Part shown: positions 63,076 through 64,000 of the stretch, piece by piece
Position numbering within the stretch: position 1 is the first letter of the stretch
Layout of the letters: each line of letters begins with the position of its first letter
From: an uncultured Clostridia bacterium
GTDB lineage: Bacteria > Bacillota > Clostridia > Lachnospirales > Lachnospiraceae
Assembly: GCA_947385955.1 (NCBI GenBank)
Contig: CANDNA010000014.1
Location: 1-64,000, forward strand
Direction: 5' to 3'
Length of the DNA: 64,000 nt
Notes under the pieces: generated by a model
What the model was told of the DNA's origin: nothing
Seen by the model: the letters and a program-made list of their open reading frames with translations, nothing else
Database searches by the model: none
Made by a program: the position numbers and the translations under genes

Positions 63076-63759
63076 TTATGCTTCTACTTTCGTAGTTTCT
63101 TTAATTGTTACCAATGCTTTCTTAGGGCCCGGTACTGCACCCTTTACCAGAAGCAGATTCTTCTCTGCATCCACTCTGACAACGCTCAGGTTCTGAACGG
63201 TAACCTTTACGCAGCCCATATGGCCGGGCATCTTCTTTCCCTTGAATACCTTGCTCGGTGAGGAGCAGGCGCCGTTGGAACCCTGATGACGATGGAATTT
63301 GGAACCATGCGCCATCGGCCCTCTGTGCTGTCCGTGTCTCTTGATCGCACCCTGGAAGCCTTTTCCTTTGGAAATGGCAGTGGCATCCACTCTGTCCCCT
63401 GCCGCAAAGATATCAGCTTTGATTTCATTTCCCAGTGCATACTCTTCTGCATTTTCCAGCTTCAGTTCTCTTACATATCTTTTGGAAGCAACGCCGGCCT
63501 TTTTGAAATGTCCCTGCAGAGGCTTGTTCACGCCATGTCTGTGAATCACTTCCTTCTTGCCGCCCTTGTCTTTGTTGATGATCTTTTCCTTCTTGTCAAC
63601 AAAGCCCACCTGTACGGCGCTGTAACCGTCATTGTCCATTGTCTTTACCTGAGTTACCACACAGGGTCCTGCCTGAAGCACCGTCACCGGGATCAGTGAA
63701 CCGTCTTCCTGGAAGATCTGTGTCATACCGATTTTTGTAGCCAAAATCGCTTTCTTCAT
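63076..63759 (-). CDS. rplC: 50S ribosomal protein L3
   Basis: A 227-aa L3 ([35 protein letters not shown] loop near the peptidyl transferase centre). Confidence 0.98.
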   Translation of the reverse strand: MKKAILATKIGMTQIFQEDGSLIPVTVLQAGPCVVTQVKTMDNDGYSAVQVGFVDKKEKIINKDKGGKKEVIHRHGVNKPLQGHFKKAGVASKRYVRELKLENAEEYALGNEIKADIFAAGDRVDATAISKGKGFQGAIKRHGQHRGPMAHGSKFHRHQGSNGACSSPSKVFKGKKMPGHMGCVKVTVQNLSVVRVDAEKNLLLVKGAVPGPKKALVTIKETTKVEA

Positions 63760-63819
63760 TACCTTTTCCCTCCTGTTTGTTCTACAGCGGAACGGGCCTG
63801 CCGTTCATACTAGTAGAGG

Positions 63820-64000
63820 TTATTTGTTTTTCATTTTTATATCAATGTAAACGCCTGCAGGCATTTCCAGTCTCTGCAGTACATCCACAGTCTTGGGCGT
63901 AGGTGAGATAATATCAATCAGTCTCTTATGCGTCCTCTGCTCGAACTGTTCTCTGGAATCTTTGTATTTGTGAACTGCCCTGAGAATTGTTACCACTTCC
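63820..64000 (-). CDS. rpsJ: 30S ribosomal protein S10 (partial)
   Basis: The C-terminal 59 codons of S10 up to the stop ([42 protein letters not shown]). The start and the operon leader lie beyond the window end. Confidence 0.95.
   Translation of the reverse strand, partial: EVVTILRAVHKYKDSREQFEQRTHKRLIDIISPTPKTVDVLQRLEMPAGVYIDIKMKNK

Noticed and set aside
48000-64000. Long plus-strand open frames opposite the r-protein genes
   Set aside because: They are shadows of conserved r-protein codons with no ribosome binding sites.

Overview
The window looks like a chromosomal segment from a Gram-positive Clostridia genome, most likely Lachnospiraceae. The evidence is the S10-spc-alpha gene order with map, a KOW gene, infA and rpmJ between adk and rpsM, the ECF-truA-rplM-rpsI block, strong Shine-Dalgarno sequences, and Agr/AgrD-type signalling. 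No rRNA, tRNA, CRISPR array, transposase, integrase, capsid or terminase gene is visible. Nearly all genes lie on the minus strand, so transcription runs from high to low coordinates.

The left third (about 765-26570) is the most interesting part. Two complete Agr quorum-sensing modules sit side by side. Module 2 has response regulator, histidine kinase, AgrD and AgrB at 26472-23547. Module 1 has response regulator, histidine kinase, AgrB and AgrD at 23404-20638. Both AgrD peptides are short genes found by reading the intergenic DNA. Module 2 has the usual Cys in its ring (CAWLE, then HQPEVP). Module 1 has no Cys at all and carries Ser at the same position (SYGAS, then YEPEVP), which predicts a lactone instead of a thiolactone. 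A bidirectional terminator follows module 1. Next comes a well-formed AgrA/LytTR-type direct repeat (9 bp, 12 bp spacer, 9 bp) upstream of a -10 element, and then a roughly 19.5-kb operon for a contractile-injection-like machine. That operon encodes a large sheath candidate, an Hcp-like tube, two FHA proteins, two PP2C-like proteins that have lost metal-ligand residues, two candidate baseplate proteins, an Hsp70-like ATPase, an unrecognised protein, a DUF4280 PAAR-like tip, a 34-aa protein and a VgrG-like spike. It then continues into candidate cargo and accessory genes: a pentapeptide-repeat protein, an immunity-like protein, an HNH-like nuclease, an unknown protein, a CspB-like subtilase truncated before its catalytic Ser, and a winged-helix-like protein. 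It ends at an intrinsic terminator. I see no ClpV, TssJLM, AAA+ eCIS ATPase, tape-measure protein or Ser/Thr kinase. The system is therefore neither a canonical T6SS nor a canonical eCIS, and it appears to be wired to quorum sensing.

The middle (26600-40600) is mixed housekeeping and sugar metabolism. It holds an XRE regulator, hpf, a zinc dehydrogenase with a xylose-isomerase-like enzyme and a divergent AraC regulator, a secreted NlpC/P60 hydrolase with SH3 domains, trxB, an SDR, a MATE transporter, a secreted 5'-nucleotidase and a GH31 alpha-xylosidase-like enzyme. Several have clear sigma-A-type promoters or terminators.

The right part (40880-64000) is the r-protein superoperon from rpsJ (cut by the window end) to rplQ, then truA, ECF and rplM-rpsI. 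A small block (M15 peptidase, truncated SGNH-like protein, XRE regulator) is inserted between rplQ and ecfA1, and ecfA1 has its own promoter. Some spacers of the superoperon carry short direct repeats that do not look like normal r-protein leaders.
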